Origin: Chrysaora quinquecirrha
Taxonomy: Eukaryota; Cnidaria; Scyphozoa; Semaeostomeae; Pelagiidae
Assembly (NCBI GenBank): GCA_014526335.1
Contig: JACTAT010000134.1
Location: forward strand, 57,244-121,243
Direction of reading: 5' to 3'
DNA length: 64,000 nt
This document shows positions 8,946-23,900 of this stretch, in pieces (positions within the stretch are counted from its first letter, which is position 1; every line of letters begins with the position of its first letter). The translations under genes were made by a program, and so were the position numbers. Under the pieces are notes generated by a model. The model searched no databases and was not told the DNA's origin. It was given only the letters and a program-made list of their open reading frames with translations.

Positions 8946-11900
8946 AGGCGAGTTTTCAAAACCCCTGATTTTGGCTGATTTTTGGCTATTTGGCAAGGCT
9001 ATAGACTCACTATTTTGGTGAATTTTTGGGGGAAAATTTTTCTTCCTAATTCGACTCTATCTGATCAAAAAACACTTTATATATCCCCTAAAAGCTATTT
9101 AGGGGGTATTTGTGGGGTTTCCTATTTATTTTTGAAGAAAAAAGAGAGTTTTCAAAACCACTGATTTTGGCTGATTTTTGGCCATTTGGCAAGGCTATAG
9201 ACTTACCATTTGGGCGAGTTTTTGGTTGAAAATTTTTCTTCCTAATTCGACTCTATCTGATCAAAAAACACTTTATATATCCCCTAAAAGCTATTTAAGG
9301 GGTATTTGCAGTGTTTGGTATTTATTTTTGAAGAAAAAAGTGAGTTTTCCAAACCCCTGATTTTGGTTGATTTTTGTCCAGTTGGCAAGGCTATAGACTT
9401 ACTATTTTGGCCATTTTTGGGGGAAAATTTTCTTCCTAATTCGACTCTATCTGATCAAGAAATACTTTACTTTCCCCTAAAAGCTATTTAGGGGGTATTT
9501 GTGGGGTTTGGTAATTATTTGTAAAGAAAAAGGCGAGTTTCCAAAACCCCGTATTTTGGCTGATTCTTGCCCATTTGGCAAGGCTATAGACTTACTATTT
9601 TGGCGATCTTTCGGAGGATTTTCTTTCTTACTAATTCGACTCTATCTGTTCAAAAAATACTTTACTTACCCCTTAACTCTATTTAGGGGGTATTTGTGGG
9701 GTTTGGTAATTATTTGTAAAGAAAAAGGCGAGTTTCCAAAACCCCTTATTTTGGCTGATTCTTGCCCATTTGGCAATGCTATAGACTTACTATTTCGGTG
9801 AATTTTCGGGGAAAAATTTTTCTTCCTAATTCGACTCTATCTGACCAAAAAATACTTTACTTACCCCTAAAAGCTATTTAGGGGATTTTTGGTAGGTTTT
9901 GGTATTTATTTTTAATGAAAAAGTCGAGCTTTCAAAACCCCTGATTTTGGCTGATTTTTGGCCATTTGGCAAGGCCATAGACTAACTATATCGGTGAATT
10001 TTCGGGGGGGGAATTTTTCTTCCTAATTCGACTCTATCTGACCAAAAAATACTTTATATACCCCTATAAGCTATTTAGGGGGTTTTTTGTAGGTTTTGGT
10101 ATTAATTTTGAAAGAAAAAGTCGATTTTTCAAAACCTCTTATTTGGCTGATTTTTGCCCATTTGCCAAGGCTATAGACTTACTATTTGGGCGATTTTTGG
10201 GTTGAAAATTTTTCTTCCTAATTCAACTCTATCTGATCAAAAAAATACTTAATATACCCCTAAAAGCTATTTAGAGGATATTTGGTAGGTTTTGGCATTT
10301 ATTTTTGAAGAAAAAGTCGAGTTTTCAAAAGCCCTGATTTTGGCTGATTTTTGGCCATTTGGCAAGGCTATAGACTTACTATTTTGGTGAATTTTCGGGG
10401 GAAAGTTTTTCTTCCTAATTCGACTCTATCTGATCAAAAAATACTTTACTTACCCCTAAAATCTATTTAGGGGGTATTTTTGGGGTTTCGTAATTATGTT
10501 TGAAGAAAAGGCGAGTTTTCAAAACCCCTGATTTTGGTTGATTTTTGCCCATTTGGCAAGGCTTTATAAACATACTATTTTGGTGAATTTTCGGGGGAAA
10601 ATTTCTCTTCTTAATTCGACTCTATCTGACCAAAAAATACTTTACTTAGCCCTAAAAACTATTTAGGGGGTTTTTGGTAGGTTTTGGTATTTATTTTTAA
10701 AGAAAAAGTCGAGTTTTCAAAACCCCTTATTTTGGCTGATTTTTGCCCATTTGGCAAAGCTATAGACTTACTATTTTGGTGAATTTTCGGGGGGAAATCT
10801 TTCTTCTTAATTCGACTCTATCTGACCAAAAAATACTTTATATACCCCTATAGCTATTTAGGGGGTTTTTGGTAGGTTTTGGTATTTATTTTTAAAGAAA
10901 AGGTCGAGTTTTTAAAACCCCTTATTTTGGCTGATTTTTGCCCATTTGGCAAGGCTATAGACTTACTATTTTGGTGAATTTTCGGGGGGAAATTTTTCTT
11001 CCCAATTCGACTCTATCTGACCAAAAAATACTTTATATACCCCTATAAGCTATTTAGGGGGTTTTTGTTAGGTTTTGGTATTTATTTCTTAAGAAAAAGT
11101 AGAGTTTTCAAAACCCCTTATTTTGGCTGATTTTTGCCCATTTGGCAAGGCTATAGACTTACTATTTATGTGAATTTTCGGGGGGAAATTTTTCTTCCTA
11201 AGTCGACTCTATCTGACCAAAAAATACTTTATATACCCCTATAAGCTATTTAGGGGGTCCTTGGTAGGTTTTGGTATTAATTTTTAAAGAAAAAGTCGAG
11301 TTTTCAAAACCCCTTATTTTGGCTGATTTTTGCCCATTTGGCAAGGCTATAGACTGACTATTTTGGTGAATTTTCGGGGGGTAATTTTTCTTCCTAATTC
11401 GACTCTATCTGACCAAAAAATAATTTATGTACCCCTATAAGCTATTTAGGGCGTTTTTGGTAGGTTTTGGTATTTATTTTTAAAGAAAAGGTCGAGTTTT
11501 CAAAACCCCTTATTTTGGCTGATTTTTGCCAATTTGGCAAGGCTATAGACTTACTATTTTGGTGAGTTTTCGTGGGGGGAAATTTTTCTTCCTATTTCGA
11601 CTCTATCTGACCAACAAATACTTTATATACCCCTATAAGCTATTTAGGGGGTTTTTGGTAGGTTTTGGTATTAATTTTTAAAGAAAAAGTCGAGTTTTCA
11701 AAACCCCTTATTTTGGCTGATCATTGCCCATTTGGCAAGGCTATAGACTTACTATTTTGGTGAATTTTCGGGGGGAAATTTTTCTTCCTAATTCGACTCT
11801 ATCTGACCAAAAAATACTTTATATACCACTATAAGCTATTTAGGGGGTTTTTGGTAGGTTTTGGTATTAATTTTTAAAGAAAAAGTCGAGTTTTCAACAC

Positions 11901-14900
11901 CCCTTATTTTGGCTGTTTTTTGCCCATTTGGCAAGGCTTTAGACTTACTATTTTGGTGAACTTTCAAGGGGAAATTTTTCTTCCTAATTCGACTCTATCT
12001 GACCAAAAAATACTTTATATACCACTATAAGCTATTTTGAGGGTTTTTGGTAGGTTTTGGTATTTTTTTTAAAAAAAAAGAAGAGTTTTCAAAACCCCTT
12101 ATTTTGGCTGATTTTTGCCCATTTGGCAAGGCTATAGACTTACTATTTTGGTGAATTTTCTGGGGAAATTTTTCTTCCTAATTCGACTCTATCTGACCAA
12201 AAAATACTTTACATACCCCTATAAGCTATTTAGGGGGTTTTTGGTAGGTTTTGGTATTTATTTTTAAAGAAAAAGTCGAGTTTTCAAAACCCCTTATTTT
12301 GGCTGATTTTTGCCCATTTGGCAAGGCTATAGACTTACTATTTTGGTGAATTTTCGGGGGAAAATTTTTCTTCCTAATTCGACTCTATCTGACCAAAAAA
12401 TACTTTATATACCCCTATAAGCTATTTAGGGGGTCCTTGGTAGGTTTTGGTATTAATTTTGAAAGAAAAAGTCGAGTTTTCAAAACCCCTTATTTTGGCT
12501 AATTTTTGCCCATTTGGCAAGGCTATAGACTTACTATTTTGGTGAGTTTTCGTGGGGGGAAATTTTTCTTCCTATTTCGACTCTATCTGACCAACAAATA
12601 CTTAATATACCCCTATAAGCTATTTAGGGGGTTTTTGGTAGGTTTTGGTATTAAATTTTAAAAAAAAAGAAGAGTTTTCAAAACCCCTTATTTTGGCTGA
12701 TTTTTGCCCATTTGGCAAGGCTATAGACTTACTATTTTGGTGAATTTTCTGGGGAAATTTTTCTTCCTAATTCGACTCTATCTGACCAAAAAATACTTTA
12801 CATACCCCTATAAGCTATTTAGGGGGTTTTTGGTAGGTTTTGGTATTTATTTTTAAAGAAAAAGTCGAGTTTTCTAAACCCCTTATTTTGGCTGATTTTT
12901 GCCCTTTCGGCAAGGCTATAGACTTACTATTTTAGTGAATTTTCGGGGGGAAATTTTTCTTCCTAATTCGACTCTATCTGAACAAAAAATAATTTATATA
13001 CCCCTATAAGCTATTTAGGGGGTTTTTGGTAGGTTTGGTATTTATTTTTAAAGAAAAGGGGGAGTTTTCAAAACGCCTTATTTTGGCTGATTTTTGCCCA
13101 TTTGGCAAGGCTATAGACTTACTATTTTGGTAAATTTTCGGGGGAAATTTTTCTTCCTCATTCGACTCTATCTGCCAAAAGATACTTTATATACCCCTAT
13201 AATCTCTTTAGGGGGTTTTTGGTAGGTTTTGGTATTAATTTTTAACAAAAAGTCGAGTTTTCAAAACCCCTTATTTTGGCTGATTTTTGCCAATTTGGCA
13301 AGGCTATAGACTTACTATTTTGGTGAATTTTCGGGGGGAAATTTTTCTTTCTAATTCGACTCTATCTGACCAAAAAATACTTTATATAACCCTATAAGAT
13401 ATTTAGGGGTTTTTTGGTAGGTTTTGGTATTTACTTTTAAAGAAAAAGTCGAGTTTTCACAACGCCTTATTTTGGCTGATTTTTGCCCATTTGGCAAGGC
13501 TATAGACTTCTTATTTTGGTGAATTTTCGGGGAATTTTTCTTCCTAATTCGACTCTATCTGACCAAAAAGTACTTTATATACCCCTATAAGCCATTTAGG
13601 GGGTTTTTGGTAGGTTTTGGTATTAATTTTTAAAGGAAAAGTCGAGTTTTCAAAACCCCTTATTTTGGCTGATCATTGCCCATTTGGCAAGGCTATAGAC
13701 TTACTATTTTGGTGAATTTTTGGGGGGAAATTTTTCTACCTAATTCGACTCTATCTGACCAAAAAATACTTTATATACCACTATAAGCTATTTTGGGGTT
13801 TTTTGGTAGGTTTAGGTATTTATTTTAAAGAAAAAGAAGAGATTTCAAAACCCCTTATTTTGGCTGATTTTTGCCCATTTGGCAAGGCTATAGACTTACT
13901 ATTTTGGTGAATTTTCGGGGGAAATTTTTCTTCGTAATTCGACTCTATCTGACCAAAAATTACTTTATATACCCCTATAAGCTATTTAGGGGGTTTTTGG
14001 TAGGTTTTGGTATTAATTTTTAAAGAAAAAGTCGAGTTTTCAACACCCCTTATTTTGGCTGTTTTTTGCCCATTTGGCAAGGCTATAGACTTACTATTTT
14101 GGTGAATTTTCGGGGGAAAATTTTTCTTCCTAATTCGACTCTATCTGACCAAAAAATACTTTATATACCACTATAAGCTATTTTGGGGGTTTTTGGTAGG
14201 TTTTGGTATTTTTTTTTTAAAAAAAAAAGAGTTTTCAAAACCCCTTATTTTGGCTGATTTTTGCCCATTTGGCAAGGCTATAGACTTACTATTTTGGTGA
14301 ATTTTCTGGGGAAATTTTTCTTCCTAATTCGACTCTATCTGACCAAAAAATACTTTACATACCCCTATAAGCTATTTAGGGGGTTTTTGGTAGGTTTTGG
14401 TATTTATTTTTAAAGAAAAAGTCGAGTTTTCAAAACCCCTTATTTTGGCTGATTTTTGCCCATTTGGCAAGGCTATAGACTTACTATTTTGGTGAATTTT
14501 CTGGGGAAATTTTTCTTCCTAATTCGACTCTATCTGACCAAAAAATACTTTACATACCCCTATAAGCTATTTAGGGGCTTTTTGGTAGGTTTTGGTATTT
14601 ATTTTCAAAGAAAAAGTCGAGTTTTCAAAACCCCTTATTTTGGCTGATTTTTGCCCATTTGGCAAGGCTATAGACTTACTATTTTGGTGAATTTTCGGGG
14701 GAAAATTTTTCTTCCTAATTCGACTCTATCTGACCAAAAAATACTTTATATACCCCTATAAGCTATTTAGGGGGTCCTTGGTAGGTTTTAGTATTAATTT
14801 TTAAAGAAAAAGTCGAGTTTTCAAAACCCCTTATTTTGGCTGATTTTTGCCCATTTGGCAAGGCTATAGACTGACTATTTTGGTGAATTTTCGGGGGGTA

Positions 14901-17900
14901 ATTTTTCTTCCTAATTTGACTCTATCTGACCAAAAAATAATTTATGTACCCCTATAAGCTATTTAGGGCGTTTTTGGTAGGTTTTGGTATTTATTTTTAA
15001 AGAAAAAGTCGAGTTTTCAAAACCCCTTATTTTGGCTAATTTTTGCCCATTTGGCAAGGCTATAGACTTACTATTTTGGTGAGTTTTCGTGGGGGGAAAT
15101 TTTTCTTCCTATTTCGACTCTATCTGACCAACAAATACTTTATATACCCCTATAGGCTATTTAGGGGGTTTTTGGTAGGTTTTGGTATTAATTTTTTTTA
15201 AAAAAAGAAGAGTTTTCAAAACCCCTTATTTTGGCTGATTTTTGCCCATTTGGCAAGGCTATAGACTTACTATTTTGGTGAATTTTCTGGGGAAATTTTT
15301 CTTCCTAATTCGACTCTATCTGACCAAAAAATACTTTACATACCCCTATAAGCTATTTAGGGGGTTTTTGGTAGGTTTTGGTATTTATTTTTAAAGAAAA
15401 AGTCGAGTTTTCCAAACCCCTTATTTTGGCTGATTTTTGCCCATTTGGCAAGGCTATAGACTTACTATTTTGGTGAATTTTCGGGGGGGAAATTTTTCTT
15501 CCTAGTTCGACTCTATCTGACCAAAAAATACTTTATATACCCCTATAAGCTATTTAGGAGGTTTTTGGTAGGTTTTGGTATTAATTCTTAAAGAAAAAGT
15601 CGAGTTTTCAAAACCCCTTATTTTGGCTGATTTTTGCCCATTTGGCAAGGCTATAGACTTACTATTTTGGTGAATTTTCGGGGGGGAAATTTTTCTTCCT
15701 AGTTCGACTCTATCTGACCAAAAAATACTTTATATACCCCTATAAGCTATTTAGGGGGTTTTTGGTAGGTTTTGGTATTTATTTTTAAAGAAAATGTCGA
15801 GTTTTCAAAACCCCTTATTTTGGCTGATTTTTGCCCATTTGGCAAGGCTATAGACTTACTATTTTGGTGAATTTTCGGGGGGAAATTTTTCTTCCTAATT
15901 CGACTCTATCTGACCAAAAAATACTTTATATACCCCTATAAACTATTTAGGGGGTTTTTGGTAGGTTTTGGTACTTATTTTAAAAGAAAAAGTCGAGTTT
16001 TCAAAACCCCTTATTTTGGCTGATTTTTGCCCATTTGGCAAGGCTATAGACTTACTATTTTGGTGAATTTTCGGGGTGGGGAATTTTTCTTCCTCATTCG
16101 ACTCTATCTGACCAAAAAATACTTTATATACCCCTATAAGCTATTTAGGAGGTTTTTGGCAGGTTTTAGTATTTATTTTTAAAGAAAAAGTTGAGTTTTC
16201 AAAACCCCTTATTTTGGCTGATTTTTGCCCATTTGGCAAGGCTATAGACTTACTATTTTGGTGAATTTTCGGGGGATTTTTCTTCCTAATTCGACTCTAT
16301 CTGACCAAAAAATACTTTATATACCCCTATAAGCTATTTAGGGGGTTTTTAGTAGGTTTTGGTATTTATTTTTAAAGAAAATGTTGAGTTTTCAAAACCC
16401 CTTATTTTGGCTGATTTTTGCCCATTTGGCAAGGCTATAGACTTACTATTTTGGGGAATTTTCGGGGGGAAATGTTTCTTCCTAATTCGACTCTATCTGA
16501 CCAAATAATGCTTTATATACCCCTATAAGATATCTAGGGGGTTTTTGGTAGGTTTTGGTATTTATTTTTAAAGAAAAAGTCGAGTTTTCAAAACGCCTTA
16601 TTTTGGCTGATATTTGCCCATTTGGCAAGGCTATAGACTTACTATTTTGGTGAATTTTCGGGGGAAATTTTTCTTCCTCATTCGACTCTATCTGACCAAA
16701 AAATACTTAATATACCCCTATAAGCTATTTATGGGGTTTTTGGTAGGTTTTGGTAATAATTTTTAACGAAAAAGTCGAGTTTTCAAAACCCCTTATTTTG
16801 GCTGATTTTTGCCCATTTGGCAAGGCTATAGACTTACTATTTTCGTAAATTTTCGGGGGGAAATTTTTCTTTCTAATTCGACTCTATCTGACCAAAAAAT
16901 ACTTTATATACCCCTATAAGCTATTTATGGGGTTTTTGGTAGGTTTTGGTATTTATTTTTAAAGAAAAAGTCGAGTTTTCAAAACCCTATATTTTGGCTG
17001 ATTTTTGCCCATTCGTCAAGGCTATAGACTTACTATTTTGGTGAGTTTTCGGGGGGAAATTTTTCTTCCTAATTCGACTCTATCTGACCAAAAAATACTT
17101 TATATACCCCTATAAGCTATTTAGGGGGTTTTTGGTAGGTTTTGGTATTTATTTTTAAAGAAAAAGTCGAGTTTTCAAAACCCCTTATTTTGGCTGATTT
17201 TTGCCCATTTGGCAAGGCTATAGACTTACTACTTTGGTGAATTTTCGGGGTGGGGAATTTTTCTTCCTAATTCGACTCTATCTGACCAAAAAATACTTTA
17301 TATACCCCTATAAGCTATTTAGAGGGTTTTTAGTAGGTTTTGGTATTTATTTTTAAAGAAAATGTTGAGTTTTCAAAACCCCTTATTTTGGCTGATTTTT
17401 GCCCATTTGGCAAGGCTATAGACTTACTATTTTGGGGAATTTTCGGGGGGAAATGTTTCTTCCTAATTCGACTCTATCTGACCAAAAAATGCTTTATATA
17501 CCCTTATAAGATATCTAGGGGGTTTTTGGTAGGTTTTGGTATTTATTTTTAAAGAAAAAGTCGAGTTTTCAAAACGCCTTATTTTGGCTGATATTTGCCC
17601 ATTTGGCAAGGCTATAGACTTACTATTTTGGTGAATTTTCGGGGGAAATTTTTCTTCCTCATTCGACTCTATCTGACCAAAAAATACTTAATATACCCCT
17701 ATAAGCTATTTATGGGGTTTTTGGTAGGTTTTGGTAATAATTTTTAACGAAAAAGTCGAGTTTTCAAAACCCCTTATTTTGGCTGATTTTTGCCCATTTG
17801 GCAAGGCTATAGACTTACTATTTTCGTAAATTTTCGGGGGGAAATTTTTCTTTCTAATTCGACTCTATCTGACCAAAAAATACTTTATATACCCCTATAA

Positions 17901-20900
17901 GCTATTTATGGGGTTTTTGGTAGGTTTTGGTATTTATTTTTAAAGAAAAAGTCGAGTTTTCAAAACCCTATATTTTGGCTGATTTTTGCCCATTCGTCAA
18001 GGCTATAGACTTACTATTTTGGTGAGTTTTCGGGGGGAAATTTTTCTTCCTAATTCGACTCTATCTGACCAAAAAATACTTTATATACCCCTATAAGCTA
18101 TTTAGGGGGTTTTTGGTAGGTTTTGGTATTTATTTTTAAAGAAAAAGTCGAGTTTTCAAAACCCCTTATTTTGGCTGATTTTTGCCCATTTGGCAAGGCT
18201 ATAGACTTACTACTTTGGTGAATTTTCGGGGTGGGGAATTTTTCTTCCTAATTCGACTCTATCTGACCAAAAAATACTTTATATACCCCTATAAGCTATT
18301 TAGAGGGTTTTTGGTAGGTTTCGGTTCTAAACCCCTTATTTTGGCTGATTTTTGCCCTTTCGGCAAGGCTATAGACTTACTATTTTAGTGAATTTTCGAG
18401 GGAAATCTATCTGACAAAAAATGCTTTATATACCCTTATAAGCTATTTAGGGGTTTTTGGTAGGTTTTGGTATTTATTTTAAAGAAAAAGTCGAGTTTTC
18501 AAAACGCCTTATTTTGGCTGATATTTGCCCATTTGGCAAGGCTATAGACTTACTATTTTGGTGAATTTTCGGGGGAAATTTTTCTTCCTCATTCGACTCT
18601 ATCTGACCAAAAAATACTTAATATACCCCTATAAGCTATTTATGGGGTTTTTGGTAGGTTTTGGTAATAATTTTTAACGAAAAAGTCGAGTTTTCAAAAC
18701 CCCTTATTTTGGCTGATTTTTGCCCATTTGGCAAGGCTATAGACTTTCGGTTCTAAACCCCTTATTTTGGCTGATTTTTGCCCTTTCGGCAAGGCTATAG
18801 ACTTACTATTTTAGTGAATTTTCGAGGGGAAATTTTTCTTCCTAATTTGACTCTATCTGACAAAAAAATGCTTTATATACCCCTATAAGCTATTTAGGGT
18901 GTTTTTGGTAGGTTTTTGGCTATAGACTTACTATTTTGGTGAATTTTCGGGGGGAAATTTTTCTTCCTAATTCGACTCTATCTGAACAAAAAATAATTTA
19001 TATACCCCTATAAGCCATTTAGGGGGTTTTTGGTAGGTTTTGGTATTTAATTTTAAAGAAAAAGTCGAGTTTTTAAAACCCCTTATTTTGGCTGATTTTT
19101 GCCCATTTGGCAAGGCTATAGACTTACTATTTTCGTGATTTTTCGGGGGGAAATTTTTCTTTCTAATTCGACTCTATCTGACCAAAAAATACTTTATATA
19201 CCCCTTTAAGCTATTCAGGGGGTTTTTGGTAGGTTTTGGTATTTATTTTTAAAGAAAAAGTCGAGTTTTCTATACCCCTTATTTTGGCTGATTTTTGCCC
19301 TTTCGGCAAGGCTATAGACTTACTATTTTAGTGAATTTTCGGGGGGAAATTTTTCTTCCTAATTTGACTCTATCTGACAAAAAAATGCTTTATATACCCC
19401 TATAAGCTATTTAGGGGGTTTTTGGTAGGGTTTGGTATTTATTTTTAAAGAAAAAGTCGAGTTTTCAAAACCCCTTATTTTGGCTGATTTTTGCCCATTT
19501 GGCAAGGCTATAGACTTACTATTTTCGTGAATTTTCAGGGGGAAATTTTTCTTCCTAATTCGACTCTATCTGACCAAAAATACTTTATATACCCCTATAA
19601 GCTATTTAGGGGGTTTTTGGTAGGTTTTAGTATTTATTTTTAAGGAAAAAGTTGAGTTTTCAAAACCCCTTATTTTGGCTGATTTTTGCCCATTTTGCAA
19701 GGCTATAGACTTACTATTTTGGTGAATTTTCGGGGGGGGGGGGGATTTTTCTTCCTAATTCGACTCTATCTGACCAAAAAATACTTTATATACCACTATA
19801 AGCAATTTAGGGGGTTTTTGGTAGGTTTTGGTATTTATTTTAAAGAAAATGTCGAGTTTTCAAAACCCCTTATTTTGGCTGATTTTTGCCCATTTGGCAA
19901 GGCTATAGACTTACTATTTTGGTGAATTTTCGGGGGGAAATGTTTCTTCCTAATTCGACTCTATCTGACCAAAAAATACTTTATATACCCCTATAAGCTA
20001 TTTAGGGGGTTTTTGGTAGGTTTTGGTATTTATTTTTAAAGAAAAAGTCGAGTTTTCAAAACCCCTTATTTTGGCTGATTTTTGCCCATTTGGCAAGGCT
20101 ATAGACTTACTATTTTGGTGAATTTTCGGGGTGGGGAATTTTTCTTCCTAATTCGACTCTATCTGACCAAAAATTACTTTATATACCCCTATAAGCTATT
20201 TAGAGGGTTTTTGGTAGGTTTCGGTATTTATTTTTAAAGAAAAAGTCGAGTTTTCTAAACCCCTTATTTTGGCTGATTTTTGCCCTTTCGGCAAGGCTAT
20301 AGACTTACTATTTTAGTGAATTTTCGGGGGGAAATTTTTCTTCCTAATTTGACTCTATCTGACAAAAAAATGCTTTATATACCCCTATAAGCTATTTAGG
20401 GGGTTTTTGGTAGGTTTTGGTATTTATTTTCAAAGAAAAAGTCGAGTTTTCAAAACCCTTATTTTGGCTGATTTTTGCCCATTTGGCAAGGCTATAGACT
20501 TACTATTTTGGTGAATTTTCGGGGGGAAATTTTTCTTCCTAATTCGACTCTATCTGACCTAAAAATACTTTATATACCCCTATAAGCTATTTAGGGGGTT
20601 TTTGGTAGGTTTTGGTATTTATTTTTAAAGAAAAAATCGAGTTTTCAAAACCCCTTATTTTGGCTGATTTTTGCCCATTTGGCAAGGCTATAGACTTACT
20701 ATTTTGGTGAATTTTCGGGGGGAAATTTTTCGTCCTAATTCGACTCTATCCGACCAAAAAATACTTTGTATACCCCTATAAGCTATTTAGGGGGTTTTTG
20801 GTGGTTTTGGTATTTATTTTTAAAGAAGAGGGGGAGTTTTCAAAACCCCTTATTTTGGCTGATTTTTGCCCATTTGGCAAGGCTATAGACTTACTAGTTT

Positions 20901-23900
20901 GGTGAATTTTCGGGGGAAATTTTTCTTCCTAATTCGACTCTATCTGACCAAAAAATACTTTATATACCCCTATAAGCTATTTAGAGGGTTTTTGGTAGGT
21001 TTCGGTTCTAAACCCCTTATTTTGGCTGATTTATTCCCTTTCGGCAAGGCTATAGACTTACTATTTTGGTGAATTTTCGGGGGAAATTTTTGTTCCTCAT
21101 TCGACTCTATCTGACCAAAAAATACTTTATATACCCCTATAATCTCTTTAGGGGGTTTTTGGTAGGTTTTGGTATTAATTTTTAACGAAAAAGTCGAGTT
21201 TTCAAAACCCCTTATTTTGGCTGATTTTTGCCAATTTGGCAAGGCTATAGACTTACTATTTTGGTGAATTTTCGAGGGGAAATTTTTCTTTCTAATTCGA
21301 CTCTATCTGACCAAAAAATACTTTATATACCCCTATAAGATATTTAGGGGTTTTTTGGTAGGTTTTGGTATTTATTTTTAAAGAAAAAGTCGAGTTTTCA
21401 CAACGCCTTATTTTGGCTGATTTTTGCCCATTTGGCAAGGCTATAGACTTACTATTTTGGTGAATTTTCGAGGGGAAATTTTTCTTTCTAATTCGACTCT
21501 ATCTGACCAAAAAATACTTTATATACCCTATAAGATATTTAGGGTTTTTGGTAGGTTTTGGTATTTATTTTTAAAGAAAAAGTCGAGTTTTCACAACGCC
21601 TTATTTTGGCTGATTTTTGCCCATTTGGCAAGGCTATAGACTTACTATTTTGGTGAATTTTCGGGGGGAAATTTTTCTTCCTAATTCGACTCTATCTGAC
21701 CAAAAAATACTTTACATACCCCTATAAGATATTTAGGGGTTTTTTGGTAGGTTTTGGTATTTATTTTTAAAGAAAAGGGGGAGTTTTCAAAACCCCTTAT
21801 TTTGGCTGATTTTTGCCCATTTGGCAAGGCTATAGACTTACTATTTTGGTGAATTTTCGGGGGGAAATTTTTCTTCCTAATTCGACTCTATCTGACCAAA
21901 AAAATACTTTATATACCCCTATAAGCTATTTAGTGGGTTTTTGGTAGGTTTTGGAATTTATTTTTGAAGAAAAAGTTGAGTTTTCAAAACGCCTTATTTT
22001 GGCTGATTTTTGCCCATTTGGCAAGGCTATAGACTTACTATTTGGGTGAATTTTCGGGGGGAAATGTTTCTTCCTAATTCGACTCTATCTGACCAAAAAA
22101 TACTTTATATACCCCTATAATCTCTTTAGGGGGTTTTTGGCAGGTTTTGGTATTAATTCTTAAAGAAAAAGTCGAGTTTTCACAACGCCTTATTTTGGCT
22201 GATTTTTGCCCATTTGGCAAGGCTATAGACTTACTATTTTGGTGAATTTTCGGGGGGAAATTTTTCTTCCTAATTCGACTCTATCCGACCAAAAAATACT
22301 TTGTATACCCCTATAAGCTATTTAGGGGGTTTTTGGTGGTTTTGGTATTTATTTTTAAAGAAGAGGGGGAGTTTTCAAAACCCCTTATTTTGGCTGATTT
22401 TTGCCCATTTGGCAAGGCTATAGACTTACTAGTTTGGTGAATTTTCGAGGGGAAATTTTTCTTTCTAATTCGACTCTATCTGACCAAAAAATACTTTATA
22501 TAACCCTATAAGATATTTAGGGGTTTTTTGGTAGGTTTTGGTATTTATTTTTAAAGAAAAAGTCGAGTTTTCACAACGCCTTATTTTGGCTGATTTTTGC
22601 CCATTTGGCAAGGCTATAGACTTACTATTTTGGTGAATTTTCGAGGGGAAATTTTTCTTTCTAATTCGACTCTATCTGACCAAAAAATACTTTATATACC
22701 CCTATAAGATATTTAGGGGTTTTTTGGTAGGTTTTGGTATTTATTTTTAAAGAAAAAGTCGAGTTTTCACAACGCCTTATTTTGGCTGATTTTTGCCCAT
22801 TTGGCAAGGCTATAGACTTACTATTTTGGTGAATTTTCGGGGGGAAATTTTTCTTCCTAATTCGACTCTATCTGACCAAAAAATACTTTACATACCCCTA
22901 TAAGATATTTAGGGGTTTTTTGGTAGGTTTTGGTATTTATTTTTAAAGAAAAGGGGGAGTTTTCAAAACCCCTTATTTTGGCTGATTTTTGCCCATTTGG
23001 CAAGGCTATAGACTTACTATTTTGGTGAATTTTTGGGGGGAAATTTTTCTTCCTAATTCGACTCTATCTGACCAAAAAATACTTTATATACCCCTATAAG
23101 CTATTTAGGGGGTTTTTGGTAGGTTTTGGAATTTATTTTTGAAGAAAAAGTTGAGTTTTCAAAACCCTTATTTTGGCTGATTTTTGCCCATTTGGCAAGG
23201 CTATAGACTTACTATTTTGGTGAATTTTCGGGGGGGAGAATTTTTCTTCCTAATTCGACTCTATCTGACCAAAAAATACTTTATATACCCCTATAAGATA
23301 TTTAGGGGTTTTTTGGTAGGTTTTGGTATTTATTTTTAAAGAAAAAGTCGAGTTTTCACAACGCCTTATTTTGGCTGATTTTTGCCCATTTGGCAAGGCT
23401 ATAGACTTACTATTTGGGTGAATTTTCGGGGGGAAATGTTTCTTCCTAATTCGACTCTATCTGACCAAAAAATACTTTATATACCCCTATAATCTCTTTT
23501 GGGGGTTTTTGGCAGGTTTTGGTATTAATTCTTAAAGAAAAAGTCGAGTTTTCACAACGCCTTATTTTGGCTGATTTTTGCCCATTTGGCAAGGCTATAG
23601 ACTTACTATTTTGGTGAATTTTCGGGGGGAAATTTTTCTTCCTAATTCGACTCTATCTGACCAAAAAATACTTTACATACCCCTATAAGATATTTAGGGG
23701 TTTTTTGGTAGGTTTTGGTATTTATTTTTAAAGAAAAGGGGGAGTTTTCAAAACCCCTTATTTTGGCTGATTTTTGCCCATTTGGCAAGGCTATAGACTT
23801 ACTATTTTGGTGAATTTTCGGGGGGGAAATTTTTCTTCCTAATTCGACTCTATCTGACCAAAAAATACTTTATATACCCCTATAAGATATTTAGGGGCTT

